A stretch of 64,000 bases of DNA from Agrobacterium tumefaciens (GCA_025559845.1 CP048470.1:286001-350000); one strand, 5' to 3'; positions 26,071-35,647 are shown, counted from the first letter of the stretch. Numbers and translations are program-made. Notes: generated by a model not told the origin, from the sequence alone.

Positions 26071-28593
26071 ATGACTGATGAGCCCTTTGTGGCGACACGT
26101 TCGGCACCCACATATACAGTTGAAAAAGGTGACACCGTCACGGCCTGGGTCGTCTCGAAGCTGATCAAGACTGCATTTCCCGGGATTGCCGCACCGGCCG
26201 AAGACCGCGTCAACTATCATTTCATCAACGGCTTCGTCGATGTCGGTGACCTGCCCTGCCGCAAGGCCTTTCAAAGCACAATGATCGGCCGCAACATCGC
26301 GCCCGACGCAGACTGGGCCGTTTCTCATCTCAACCTGCCGGGTTCGAACCGCCGCGTCGAGTTTACCGGCTTCTGGCATGTCCCGACCCATGTCCGCCGC
26401 TGGCTGAAGGGAACGTTTCGTACCGAAACGGCCCGTACCGTTGATCTGCGGCTTGCGACCTGCGGGGGCGTTCGGATCTGGGTCAACGGGGTCGAACAGG
26501 TTCGGTTTGAACCCTTCATCCGTAACGTCGAAAACAAATGCGAGATCAGCCTTCGCCTTGAGGCCGGAGACAACGAGATCCTCCTTCATTGCGAGGATCT
26601 GGCCGAGCGCGACATCATCTGGTTCTTTGAACTGGAGGTCATCGACAACCATGCCCTGACGGTTGTGCTTCCTGTTGCTCTCGACAGGGACGAGACGAGC
26701 CGACTTGCCGCTCTGGTGCGCGACATCAGGCCGGCGCTCGATGTCTTTGTCGACACGCCGCTCGAACTTGTCTTCGACGCAGCGACCGACAAGCCATTAC
26801 CAATCCAAGTCGCCGTCACAAGTCACGGCCATGACCGCGCCGTTCTCGCCAGCATCGAAACCGTACTGACGCCCGGGCAAACCTCGCTCAAAATACCCCA
26901 GACTGTCGGCATTGCGGATGGCTATCATGGCGTGAAGGTCACGATTGGCTCGGGCACAGGGACTGTCACCCGGTCGATCGACGCTGCATTCATGAGCAAT
27001 CTCGACCCGGTCGACGCAGGCGACGAGATCGAGGCGAGAAAGGCAGCAGCCCTCTCATTCAGCGCACGGTACGGCGCCTGGCGCATCGGACGGGCGCTTG
27101 CGATGGTCGCGACCGGTAGCGATGACAACGAGGCGATCGACGGGATCATCACGTCGACGCTTCATTCGATCGACGCGCGAGAAGATTGCTCGGACTTTGT
27201 TCTTGTGCCGCTTCTATGGCTTTTGCGCGCCTATGGCGACCGGCTGCCAGTCGAGACCGTGGCAAGGATCAATCAGTCAATCGTCAATTACCGCTACTGG
27301 GTTGATGAACCCGGCAATGATGTCATGTGGTTCTGGAGCGAGAACCACGTGTTGTGCTTCCACACCAGCCAGTTGCTGGCAGGTGATTATTTGCCTGATG
27401 CCATGTTTACTGCCTCTGGCCGCACCGGACGCCAGCAGGCCGCACTCGCTTCCGAGCGCCTTGCCCGCTGGTTCGAAAGTGTGGAGGGGCATGGTCTCGC
27501 CGAGTGGAATTCGGCCGCCTACTACCCGGTGGACTTCATCGGGCTCCTTGCCATCGAACATTGGGCTCATCCGGAGCTTGCCGCCCGTGCGCGCCATCAG
27601 CTTGATCTCATCTTCGAGATGATCGCGCTCCACACCTTGAATGGTGTTCCCTCGGGGTCTCAGGGGCGCGCCTACGACAAAGAGTTACGCGCCGGTCCTC
27701 TCACCGAGCTTGCTCCTTTTGCCCAGGTCGCATTTGGCAAGGGCTGGCTGAATGGTGGCGTTGCATCGCTTCCGATGTTTTGCTGCGGCGGCTATCTGCC
27801 GCCTGCAAGGCTGACCTCTCTCGCTGCACTTGATGAAAACCGAGTGATCGAGGCGAGGTACGCGCAGGGTCTCGAGGCCGGTAAACTTGTGCTCTTCAAG
27901 AACGAGGCAGCACAACTCTCAACCGTGGTGGACCACAAGACCGGACGTAAGGGCCACCAGCAGCACGTCATGGACATCAAGCTTGCCGGCCACCCGATGG
28001 CACGACTCTGGGTCAACCATCCCGGCGAAGACGATCCCTGGGGAACACAGCGTCCATCCTACTGGGCCGGAAGCGGCATTCTGCCCCGCGTTGCACAGCA
28101 CCGTGATCTGGCAATGCTGATTTTCGATACGGCCGATCATCGTAACGACTGGACACACGCCTATCTCGGGCGCGACGGACTGGATGAGACAATCCAGGAC
28201 GGCAACTGGCTGATTACCCGTGCTGGCCGCGGCTTTGCTGCTCTTTATGCAAGCAATGGCCTTGAAGCGATCATGACTGGCGCGACCGCCGGACGCGAAG
28301 TTCGCTCCTATGGGAAACGTTGCGGCTGGATCGGCATTATCGGATGCGGCGATCAAGAGGATTTTTCGCGCTTCCGCGCCAGGGTGCTCGCAACGGAGGT
28401 GGCCTTTGATACCGAGCGCCGCGTGTTGACCGCGACCCCGCCCGGCAGCCCTCAAATCAATCTTTCATGGGACGGCGTATTCACCATTGGCGAGAAGGCA
28501 ATGGCTTTTAATCACGAGCAACCCCAGCCCGAACTGACGCTCGACAGCAACAAGAGCGCTGCGAGCAATGCCCATCAGCTTTTCTATTCATGA
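26071..28593 (+). CDS. 840-aa predicted carbohydrate-active protein of unknown family
   Basis: First gene of the pectin-oligosaccharide operon. No signal peptide. Residues about 50-200 look like a beta-sandwich accessory domain (WHVPTHVRRWLKGTF, CGGVRIWVNGVEQVRF). Residues about 330-600 are helical with aromatic/His motifs (MWFWSENHVLCFHTSQLL, GHGLAEWNSAAYYPVDF), the pattern of an (alpha/alpha) toroid as in polysaccharide lyases and some glycoside hydrolases. The last 230 residues look beta-rich. I cannot place it in a family; a cytoplasmic glycosidase or lyase for imported pectin fragments is an inference. ATG 26071 follows GGGAGG by nine bases; ATG 26047 would place the ribosome site inside the gene. 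Confidence 0.75.
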   Translation: MTDEPFVATRSAPTYTVEKGDTVTAWVVSKLIKTAFPGIAAPAEDRVNYHFINGFVDVGDLPCRKAFQSTMIGRNIAPDADWAVSHLNLPGSNRRVEFTGFWHVPTHVRRWLKGTFRTETARTVDLRLATCGGVRIWVNGVEQVRFEPFIRNVENKCEISLRLEAGDNEILLHCEDLAERDIIWFFELEVIDNHALTVVLPVALDRDETSRLAALVRDIRPALDVFVDTPLELVFDAATDKPLPIQVAVTSHGHDRAVLASIETVLTPGQTSLKIPQTVGIADGYHGVKVTIGSGTGTVTRSIDAAFMSNLDPVDAGDEIEARKAAALSFSARYGAWRIGRALAMVATGSDDNEAIDGIITSTLHSIDAREDCSDFVLVPLLWLLRAYGDRLPVETVARINQSIVNYRYWVDEPGNDVMWFWSENHVLCFHTSQLLAGDYLPDAMFTASGRTGRQQAALASERLARWFESVEGHGLAEWNSAAYYPVDFIGLLAIEHWAHPELAARARHQLDLIFEMIALHTLNGVPSGSQGRAYDKELRAGPLTELAPFAQVAFGKGWLNGGVASLPMFCCGGYLPPARLTSLAALDENRVIEARYAQGLEAGKLVLFKNEAAQLSTVVDHKTGRKGHQQHVMDIKLAGHPMARLWVNHPGEDDPWGTQRPSYWAGSGILPRVAQHRDLAMLIFDTADHRNDWTHAYLGRDGLDETIQDGNWLITRAGRGFAALYASNGLEAIMTGATAGREVRSYGKRCGWIGIIGCGDQEDFSRFRARVLATEVAFDTERRVLTATPPGSPQINLSWDGVFTIGEKAMAFNHEQPQPELTLDSNKSAASNAHQLFYS

Positions 28594-28606
28594 GCGGACA
28601 CATCAG

Positions 28607-29701
28607 ATGAACCAGACACAGACGAATAACGACGCCCTGAAGACCACAATAGACAAGGTCGCGGTCGCCTTCAGCCGCCTCAAGGGCATTCAGGAGGGCT
28701 TGGTCAATGGCAGTGCCGACGGCAAGATCCAGTTCGATGAGTGGGACTGGGAGGTCGGCGTCGGCCTTTACGGCTTCCTGCGCCGGGCATTGGCAGCGAA
28801 CGACAGCAAGGCGATTGATGACCTCGTCACATGGTATAGCTGGCAGATCGAGCGCGGTATTCCGCCACGCCAGATCAACAGCTCCGCACCGATGCTGCCC
28901 TTGGTCATCCTGACCGAATATGTCGACCGGCCGGATTTCCGTGCTCTCGTCGAGGACTGGGCAGACTGGCTGGTCCACAAATTGCCGAAGACCGAAGACG
29001 GTGGATTTCAGCATGTCGTCAAGGAGCGACTGAATGACGGCGAACTGTGGGATGACACGCTCTTTATGGCATGCCTGTTTCTCGCCCGTGCCGGCGTTGT
29101 CTGCAAGCGGCAGGACTGGATCGACGAGGCGGTCTACCAGTTCGTCATTCACGCCCGTTATCTGTCCGACCCTGTCACGGGCCTCTGGTACCACGGCTGG
29201 ACCTTCAATGGCCGTCACAACTTTGCCAACGCCTTCTGGGCACGTGGCAATTCCTGGATTACGGTCGCCATCCCGGAACTTTTCGAACTCGTGCCTTCAC
29301 TGGCAGGGAAGGACAAACGGTTCCTGGCAAATGTTCTGGCCAGCCAGGTGAAATCCTTGCGCCGGTTTCAGCGCGAGGACGGCATGTTCCACACGCTCCT
29401 CGATGACCCGACGTCACCGGTCGAAACCTCGGCAACCGCCGGGATCGCCTATGGCATCCTGCGCGGTATCGAGGCGGGCATCCTCAGCAATGACAATCGT
29501 CCCCTTGCAGACGATGCTTTGAAGGCAGTGCTTGGCAATATCGATGCCGATGGCGTCGTCCACGGTGTCTCGGATGGGACGCCGATGGGACATGACCTCG
29601 ATTTCTACCGCCGCATTCCAAATCTGCCGACGCCCTACGGACAGGCTTTGACGATGCTCCTCCTGATCGACGTCTCCCTTGAAGAGGACAAGGCAGCATG
29701 A
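28607..29701 (+). CDS. GH105/GH88-type unsaturated uronyl hydrolase
   Basis: A 364-residue (alpha/alpha)6-barrel enzyme of the YteR/YesR kind, which removes the unsaturated galacturonyl end left by rhamnogalacturonan or pectate lyases. Marks are DGGFQHVV, then ELWDDTLFMACLFLARAG near 141-158 with the catalytic Asp region, and YHGWTFNGRHNFANAFWARG near 200, which shapes the sugar site. No signal peptide, so it acts in the cytoplasm. I chose ATG at 28607, 13 bases after the previous stop; an upstream in-frame ATG lies inside the preceding gene. It overlaps the GH28 gene by ATGA. Confidence 0.88.
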   Translation: MNQTQTNNDALKTTIDKVAVAFSRLKGIQEGLVNGSADGKIQFDEWDWEVGVGLYGFLRRALAANDSKAIDDLVTWYSWQIERGIPPRQINSSAPMLPLVILTEYVDRPDFRALVEDWADWLVHKLPKTEDGGFQHVVKERLNDGELWDDTLFMACLFLARAGVVCKRQDWIDEAVYQFVIHARYLSDPVTGLWYHGWTFNGRHNFANAFWARGNSWITVAIPELFELVPSLAGKDKRFLANVLASQVKSLRRFQREDGMFHTLLDDPTSPVETSATAGIAYGILRGIEAGILSNDNRPLADDALKAVLGNIDADGVVHGVSDGTPMGHDLDFYRRIPNLPTPYGQALTMLLLIDVSLEEDKAA

Positions 29702-31047
29702 ACAGGCCGGCCTTCGACATCTTATCGACCGGCAGCGAGGCTACCGACGAAATCCAGACGGCAATCGATAACGTTAGCAACGCTGGCGGCGGACGCGTCA
29801 CACTCAAAGCTGGACGCCACATCACCTCTGGCCTGACATTGAAGAGTGGCGTCGAGTTGCATCTTGAAGAAGGCGCGGTTCTCGCCCCCCTTCCCGATTA
29901 TGAGGCTTATCGATCAACCTCCGTATCCGTGATTGCCGAAAGCTCTGACCGCGGCATGATCGTTGCGAAGAACGCGCACGATATCGCCATCACCGGCCCC
30001 GGCGCCATTGAGGCCGGCGGCGAGCATTTCATTATCGGCGATGATCAGGCCATGGGGACCTGGATCCCGGCGGCCCTTCGCCCGCGTGTCGTGGTTTTCG
30101 AGGGATGCAGCAATGTGCGCCTTGAATACCTCGATGTGACGGGATCGCCTATGTGGTCGCTCCACATGATCGATTGTGAAGACATTCTCTTCAAAAATGT
30201 CACTGTTACCAACGATCGCCGCCTGCCCAACACCGATGGCATCGTACTTGATGCATGCCGTCGGGCGGTGATTGAGGATTGCAGGATATTCACGGCAGAC
30301 GACGGCGTGGTGCTGAAGACCAGCGCCGGGCCGGATGGAGAGGCCGTCGGGCGCTGCGAAGACATCATCGTTCGCCGATGCGATGTTTCAAGCATGAGCT
30401 GCGCGCTGAAGCTCGGCACCGAATCCTTCGGTGATTTCGCCAATATCACCTTTGAAGATTGCAGGATTACGCAATCCAACCGGGCACTTGGCCTGTTCTC
30501 GCGCGACGGCGGCGCACTCAGCAATATCCGGTTTGCGCGGATTGATGTGGACTGCCAGGAAACGCCAGGCGGTTTCTGGGGATCAGGGGAAGCCTTGACG
30601 GTCACTGTTGTCGATCGCAGGCCGGAGCGACCGGCAGGAAAGGTCGAAAATCTGACCGTCGAGGATCTGACCGGCCGCATGGAAGGTGCGATCAATATGG
30701 TCTCCGTTTCTGAAGCAGGTATCCACAACGTCAAGCTTGAGCGGGTTCGCCTCTCGCAGGAAAAGGGCAAGCTTGGAACGGGTACGCAATACGACATTCG
30801 CCCCACCAATGCCGATCTCGCCCCAAGCCCAGAGGCGGCAGGACGGGCCAATGCCTGGACATGCGATGAGGACGGCAAGATTGTCGGGCTCGAAGACTAC
30901 CCTGGCGGAATGCCAGGTATTTATCTCGAAGGCGTGCACGGCTTTTCCGCTGAAAGCGTCGACATCACAAGAACAATGCCCTTGCCAGAGGGCTGGAATG
31001 CAGAAGAGCTCGTCGAAGCGGCGAACTCGCCTGAAGGGAGCAGGTAA
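29698..31047 (+). CDS. GH28 polygalacturonase-like glycosidase
   Basis: A 449-residue right-handed beta-helix protein of family GH28, which hydrolyses galacturonic-acid links in pectin. The NTDGIVLDAC and TADDGVVLK motifs hold the catalytic Asp residues (near 179 and 200). The usual third motif GHG is not seen; the corresponding place reads KLGTESFGDF, a form found in exo-acting and rhamnogalacturonan-type members. There is no signal peptide, so it probably trims imported oligosaccharides in the cytoplasm from an end. ATGA overlap with the upstream gene and TAATG overlap with the ATPase gene show tight coupling. Confidence 0.88.
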   Translation: MNRPAFDILSTGSEATDEIQTAIDNVSNAGGGRVTLKAGRHITSGLTLKSGVELHLEEGAVLAPLPDYEAYRSTSVSVIAESSDRGMIVAKNAHDIAITGPGAIEAGGEHFIIGDDQAMGTWIPAALRPRVVVFEGCSNVRLEYLDVTGSPMWSLHMIDCEDILFKNVTVTNDRRLPNTDGIVLDACRRAVIEDCRIFTADDGVVLKTSAGPDGEAVGRCEDIIVRRCDVSSMSCALKLGTESFGDFANITFEDCRITQSNRALGLFSRDGGALSNIRFARIDVDCQETPGGFWGSGEALTVTVVDRRPERPAGKVENLTVEDLTGRMEGAINMVSVSEAGIHNVKLERVRLSQEKGKLGTGTQYDIRPTNADLAPSPEAAGRANAWTCDEDGKIVGLEDYPGGMPGIYLEGVHGFSAESVDITRTMPLPEGWNAEELVEAANSPEGSR

Positions 31048-32153
31048 TGGGAAGTCTTAAACTTGCAAACCTCAACAAGGCATTTGGTGCCGTACATGTT
31101 CTCCATGACATCGATCTCGACATCAACGACGGGGAGTTCGTTGTGTTCGTCGGCCCGTCGGGCTGCGGAAAATCGACGCTTCTGCGCATCATTGCCGGCC
31201 TTGAGGACATTTCATCGGGGAATATTTCGATCAGCGACCGTGATGTGAGCGCGCTTTCACCAGCCGAGCGGAAGATCGCCATGGTTTTCCAATCCTATGC
31301 GCTTTATCCGCATATGAGCGTCCGCAAAAACCTTGCCTTCGGCCTCGAAAATCTTCGTTTCAAACGCGCCGAAATCGAAAGCCGGATCAACGAAGCAGCC
31401 CGCATGCTGGCAATCGAGCCCTATCTCGACCGCAAGCCGCGTCAGCTCTCCGGGGGCCAGCGCCAGCGCGTTGCGATCGGTCGTGCCATTGTGCGAGAAC
31501 CGGATATCTTCCTGTTCGATGAACCGCTTTCCAACCTCGATGCGGCGTTGCGCGTCCAGACACGTGCCGAAATCACCAGGCTGCACCGCGACATCAAAAC
31601 GACGATGATCTACGTCACCCACGACCAGGTCGAAGCCATGACAATGGCTGACAAGATCGTGGTCCTGCGTGCCGGACGCGTCGAACAGGTCGGCAGCCCG
31701 CTCGAACTTTTCGACAATCCACGCAATCTTTTTGTGGCCGGTTTCCTCGGATCGCCGCGCATGAACATCATCAAGGGACGTGTGGTGACATCAAGCGATG
31801 GCACGATAGCAATCGATGCGGGTTATGGCGCACCCTTGCCTTGCCTTGTCGACCCTTCCGCCGTGACGGTTGGTCAGAAGGTTATGGCCGGTATCAGGCC
31901 ATCGCATTTTGCCATTTCACAGGATGGCGGCCTGCCGTTCGAGGTTCAGTACTACGAGAGCCTCGGGACAGAAACCTATATCTACGGTAACCTTCAAGGC
32001 CAGAAGGATCCGATCATCATTCATCAGGCAGGTCACTTCGCCCCTGTATCCGGTTCCGTCCTGAAGATCGCCCCGGCGCGTGAACGCGTCCATGTCTTCG
32101 ATCCGGTCACGGAACTGGCCTTGCCGCGCCTTGCCGACAAGGGGAGAGGTTAG
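31047..32153 (+). CDS. Sugar ABC transporter ATPase (UgpC/MsmX type)
   Basis: A 368-residue ATPase with Walker A GPSGCGKST near 36, the signature LSGGQRQRVAIGRAIV near 132 and Walker B IFLFDEPLSNLD near 155. The C-terminal third is the OB-fold regulatory domain of the MalK/UgpC group. It powers uptake by the two permeases that follow and the binding protein encoded divergently. The ATG overlaps the GH28 stop as TAATG, and the first permease starts two bases after its own stop. Confidence 0.92.
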   Translation: MGSLKLANLNKAFGAVHVLHDIDLDINDGEFVVFVGPSGCGKSTLLRIIAGLEDISSGNISISDRDVSALSPAERKIAMVFQSYALYPHMSVRKNLAFGLENLRFKRAEIESRINEAARMLAIEPYLDRKPRQLSGGQRQRVAIGRAIVREPDIFLFDEPLSNLDAALRVQTRAEITRLHRDIKTTMIYVTHDQVEAMTMADKIVVLRAGRVEQVGSPLELFDNPRNLFVAGFLGSPRMNIIKGRVVTSSDGTIAIDAGYGAPLPCLVDPSAVTVGQKVMAGIRPSHFAISQDGGLPFEVQYYESLGTETYIYGNLQGQKDPIIIHQAGHFAPVSGSVLKIAPARERVHVFDPVTELALPRLADKGRG

Positions 32154-32154
32154 G

Positions 32155-33150
32155 ATGGCTGCTCCCAATATATCAGGAATTGCCGATCGGGCCCTTGAAG
32201 CGGCAATGGCGCTGATCGAGCGCCCGCTCAACGGTATAGAAAGGGTGATCGGCAGAAAGCGCATGCCGTACCTCTTCCTGATGCCAAACCTCGTCCTTTT
32301 TGGCATCTTCACATTCCTGCCGATCGCAATCGCCGTCGGTTACGCCTTTACAGGCGGCACCGAGCTTCTGATATCGGATCGTCCCTTCGTCGGTCTCGAC
32401 AATTTCAGCAAATTGCTGGATTGCACGAGCTACATGGACCCGGGAAGCTGCCGTGAATCGCTCTTCTGGACGGCGATCTGGAACACGCTGTGGTTTGTTG
32501 CCTTCAATGTCATCGCGACCCTTTTCGTGGCCCTGGTCACGGCGCTGATCCTCAACCGGGCGATTGCCGCGCGCGGTTTCTTCCGGGCAATGTTCTTCTA
32601 CCCCGTTTTGCTTTCGCCTGTAGTCATCGGCCTGATCTGGAAGTGGTTCCTCGATCGTAACGGGCTGCTCAATGCGTTCTTCCAGATGCTCGGCGTTCCC
32701 CCTGAGATTTTCCTTCTGGACGTCGGCTGGTCGCGCTTCTTTGTCGTCGTTGTATCTGTCTGGTTCCATATGGGCTTTTACACACTGATCCTGCTGGCTG
32801 GCCTTCAGGCCATTCCAAAAGATCTTTATGAAGCGGCCGCGATTGATGCTGCCTCGCCACGGCGCACTCTTTTTCGGATCACGTTACCGCTGCTCGGGCC
32901 CAACCTTCTTGTCGTGCTGATCCTTCTCATGATCCGCTCGGTACAGATCTTCGATGAGGCCTGGGTGCTGACCAATGGAGGCGGGCCCGGTACCGCCAAC
33001 ACCTTTGTCGTTCAATATATCTACCAGATGGCATTCGGCAGCGATCTGAGGCTGTTTGGCCTTGCCTCCGCCGCGTCCGTGCTGATGGGCCTTGTGCTCC
33101 TCATCCTGACACTCGTGCAGCTACGCCTCGGTAAGAAGATGGAGTCCTGA
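32155..33150 (+). CDS. Sugar ABC transporter permease (MalF type)
   Basis: A 331-residue inner-membrane permease with six or seven helices. The EAA coupling loop is visible as YEAAAIDAASPRRTLFRITLPLL near 232. The MalF-side form, with an insert before the conserved core, fits. I took ATG at 32155, preceded by GGGGAGAGG; an upstream ATG at 32080 lies in the ATPase gene. It pairs with the permease that follows. Confidence 0.9.
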   Translation: MAAPNISGIADRALEAAMALIERPLNGIERVIGRKRMPYLFLMPNLVLFGIFTFLPIAIAVGYAFTGGTELLISDRPFVGLDNFSKLLDCTSYMDPGSCRESLFWTAIWNTLWFVAFNVIATLFVALVTALILNRAIAARGFFRAMFFYPVLLSPVVIGLIWKWFLDRNGLLNAFFQMLGVPPEIFLLDVGWSRFFVVVVSVWFHMGFYTLILLAGLQAIPKDLYEAAAIDAASPRRTLFRITLPLLGPNLLVVLILLMIRSVQIFDEAWVLTNGGGPGTANTFVVQYIYQMAFGSDLRLFGLASAASVLMGLVLLILTLVQLRLGKKMES

Positions 33151-33152
33151 TC

Positions 33153-34211
33153 ATGTCCGGCAATCGCAACGCAATCGGGTTCCTCACCAGAACCCGCCGC
33201 CCGGGACGGGTCGACCTGACCGACATCCTCTCCTGGGTTTGGCTGATCGGCGGGACCCTGGCCGTCCTCGTCCCCGTGGTGTGGGCCGCCATGTCCTCGA
33301 TGAAACCGGAAGCGGAAATCACCCGTTTTCCGCCAAGCCTCCTGCCGCGCACCGCAGTTCAGGTTGAGGTTCAGGGTTATGACAAACCGTTGAGCCTCTG
33401 GAACGTCACCATCAATGGTGAGGCGCATGAAATGGCGATGGTCCGCCGCATCGGCATCAAGGCTCAGATGGTCGATCCGAAGGCGCCCGGTGAGCCTGTC
33501 AGCGTCGACACACGCGAAATTTCGCCGGTCCAGCGCCTGACCATTGCAACCGAAAACTTCACTGACCCCCTCACGCAGTTCAGCTTTCTGACCTTTCTCA
33601 AGAACTCCGTCTTCGTCACGACAGTGGCAACGATCCTCACCCTGATCGTCAACGCCATGGCAGCCTTCGCGCTTTCGAAATACAAGTTCCGTGGCGACAA
33701 GGCGATTTTCGTGCTGATCATCTCGACCATGATGATCCCGCTCACCGTCGTCATGGTGCCCGCTTATCTGGTGGTTGTCGGTGTTGGTCTCGTGGACAAT
33801 CTCTGGGGCGTCATCATTCCGACCGTCGCCACGCCGACAGGTGTTTTCCTGCTACGACAATATATGCTGACTATTCCAGATGAGTTGATCGAGGCGGCTC
33901 GCGTCGATGCTGCCAGTGAGTTCAGGATTTTCTGGCGTATCATCTTGCCTTTGACCGCACCGGCACTTGCAGTGCTTGCGATCTTCTCGGTTCTATGGCG
34001 CTGGAACGACTTTCTCTGGCCGTTGATCGTGCTTTCCAGCCGCGAGAACTTCACGTTGCAGGTAGGCCTCAATTCGTTCCAGGGCGAATTCTCGGTTCAA
34101 TGGCACTATATTCTCGCCATGACCTTCCTCAGCCTTGCGCCTGTTACGCTCGTGTTCCTGTTCCTGCAGCGTTACATCACCACCGGTATTGCCGGGACGG
34201 GAATGAAATAA
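33153..34211 (+). CDS. Sugar ABC transporter permease (MalG type)
   Basis: A 352-residue permease with the EAA loop IEAARVDAASEFRIFWRIILP near 243 and the MalG-like C-terminus ITTGIAGTGMK. Between the first helix and the rest (about 55-135) it carries a polar insert (MKPEAEITRFPPSLLP...EISPVQRLTI) longer than in most MalG proteins; this forms a periplasmic domain also seen in some oligosaccharide importers. It starts two bases after the MalF-type gene and ends the operon; the convergent LacI gene ends ten bases on. Confidence 0.9.
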   Translation: MSGNRNAIGFLTRTRRPGRVDLTDILSWVWLIGGTLAVLVPVVWAAMSSMKPEAEITRFPPSLLPRTAVQVEVQGYDKPLSLWNVTINGEAHEMAMVRRIGIKAQMVDPKAPGEPVSVDTREISPVQRLTIATENFTDPLTQFSFLTFLKNSVFVTTVATILTLIVNAMAAFALSKYKFRGDKAIFVLIISTMMIPLTVVMVPAYLVVVGVGLVDNLWGVIIPTVATPTGVFLLRQYMLTIPDELIEAARVDAASEFRIFWRIILPLTAPALAVLAIFSVLWRWNDFLWPLIVLSSRENFTLQVGLNSFQGEFSVQWHYILAMTFLSLAPVTLVFLFLQRYITTGIAGTGMK

Positions 34212-34221
34212 GAGCGTAAGG

Positions 34222-35268
34222 CTATTTCGGGGGCGGCGCGATGCTGCCCCTGAGAATGAGACGACAGCCCAGTTCCAGCCTGTGTGCCGGGCGTGACGGA
34301 TCGGCAGCCACAAGTCGTTGCTCGAGCAGGGAAAGGGCAGCACCTCCGAGCCTGTCGGCCGGCAGCTGTATGGTGCTCAAAGGCGGCGCGCTGAAAGTCG
34401 CCGGCATGATGTCATCAAAACCCAGGACGGAAACGTCCTCGGGGACCCGAAGCCCAGCTTCCGTCAGGGCCTTAAGACAGCCGAGTGCCAGATTGTCTGC
34501 CGCACAGAAGACCGCCGTCGCATTGCGCAGCGGCGGATTTTCCTGAAGGAGGGCCTGAATTGTCCGTTCACCGCATTCAGGCTCGTAGCTTTCTGCCTCG
34601 ACAATCATATCCGCGGGGACGGGTAGACCTGCAGCAAAGAACGCGTCGCTATAACCATCGTAGCGGCGGCGGATTGTTGTGCGGCCTTTCCAGGTGATGT
34701 GCAGAACCTTGCGATGTCCGAGAGACAGAAGGTGCTCGATACCGAGCCTGGCGCCAAAACGGTTTTCGGCCGTCACCGTATCGACGACCATGGCCGGGTC
34801 CTCGCCATTGATGAGGACGACGGGCTTGTGCAATGCAGCCAGTGCCTGGACGAGTTCCTGACGGTCGTCGTTCAAGACGACGATACCATCGACATTTGAG
34901 GCCGCAGCAACCTCTCCCACCTCGGCTGGATCGAGCCGGTTGCTCGCACTGACGAAGGGTACGATGCGAATTCCGCGCCTTTCGCATTCACGCCGAAAAC
35001 CATTCAGCATGGTCCAGCTTACCATGTTGAGATCGCTTTGGGGCGCTGCGTCATTGGTCATTGCCAAGAGCACGACACGCAAAGTCGCAATGGTTGCTTT
35101 CTGTCTCCGGTTTTCGAGATAACCGAGAGAGCGGGCAGCCTCAAGGACGCGCTCGCGAACCTCTACTGTCAGCGGTGCTGTTCCGTTGATGGCGTGGGAC
35201 GCCGTGCTCAGCGAAACATTCGCCTCACGCGCAACATCCTTGAGTGTCGGTTTCCTATCGACCCTCAT
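34222..35268 (-). CDS. LacI-family transcriptional regulator
   Basis: A 348-residue repressor. The N-terminal helix-turn-helix reads TLKDVAREANVSLSTASHAI, and a periplasmic-binding-like domain follows with the usual effector strands (VDGIVVLNDDRQ, VLGFDDI). It should bind palindromes such as those at 25891 and 26031 and release them with a pectin-derived sugar. ATG at 35268 gives the usual short lead before the HTH but has no ribosome site. A TTG at 35319 has AGGGAG five bases upstream and would add 17 residues; the start is therefore open. Convergent with the permease gene. Confidence 0.9.
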   Translation of the reverse strand: MRVDRKPTLKDVAREANVSLSTASHAINGTAPLTVEVRERVLEAARSLGYLENRRQKATIATLRVVLLAMTNDAAPQSDLNMVSWTMLNGFRRECERRGIRIVPFVSASNRLDPAEVGEVAAASNVDGIVVLNDDRQELVQALAALHKPVVLINGEDPAMVVDTVTAENRFGARLGIEHLLSLGHRKVLHITWKGRTTIRRRYDGYSDAFFAAGLPVPADMIVEAESYEPECGERTIQALLQENPPLRNATAVFCAADNLALGCLKALTEAGLRVPEDVSVLGFDDIMPATFSAPPLSTIQLPADRLGGAALSLLEQRLVAADPSRPAHRLELGCRLILRGSIAPPPK

Positions 35269-35479
35269 GCGGCAGAGCCGGTCAACCACTGGTCTGCGGA
35301 TGGCGCGGGCGGCATGCAACTCAACTCCCTGCAGAAGGCTTCTGAAACATCCGACGTCTGTATCGGAATATTTCCAAGACTATAACATCGCCTGCAAAAG
35401 CGGAATCGATTTCTGTGCTTTGCTCGCCTTTGTGTACACTCATCGCGAGGTGACTATATTGACAGGCTTGTTTGCCCTT

Positions 35480-35647
35480 TCAGGAATCGAAGTCCTGAAG
35501 ATTGGCTGCGCAGAACAGCCGCAATTCAGGCCTCTTGACTGTCGAGAACTTCGAGCCAGCGACGCCGAGTTGGGAGAGGATGTGCCGCATAGCCCATCTT
35601 GCCTGCCGGTCCGGGTCCTGGTCGAGCACGAAATCAGAACCTTGCAC
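35480..35647 (-). CDS. Possible small protein (55 aa) or gene remnant
   Basis: A minus-strand frame open from about 35700 to TGA at 35480-35482. GTG at 35647 has AGGGA five bases upstream and gives 55 residues, including DQDPDRQARWAMRHILSQLG and VKRPELRLFC. The composition is protein-like and amphipathic, unlike the other frames here. No family is recognised; it could be the 3' end of a lost gene. It lies upstream of lacI on the same strand. Confidence 0.3.
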   Translation of the reverse strand: MQGSDFVLDQDPDRQARWAMRHILSQLGVAGSKFSTVKRPELRLFCAANLQDFDS

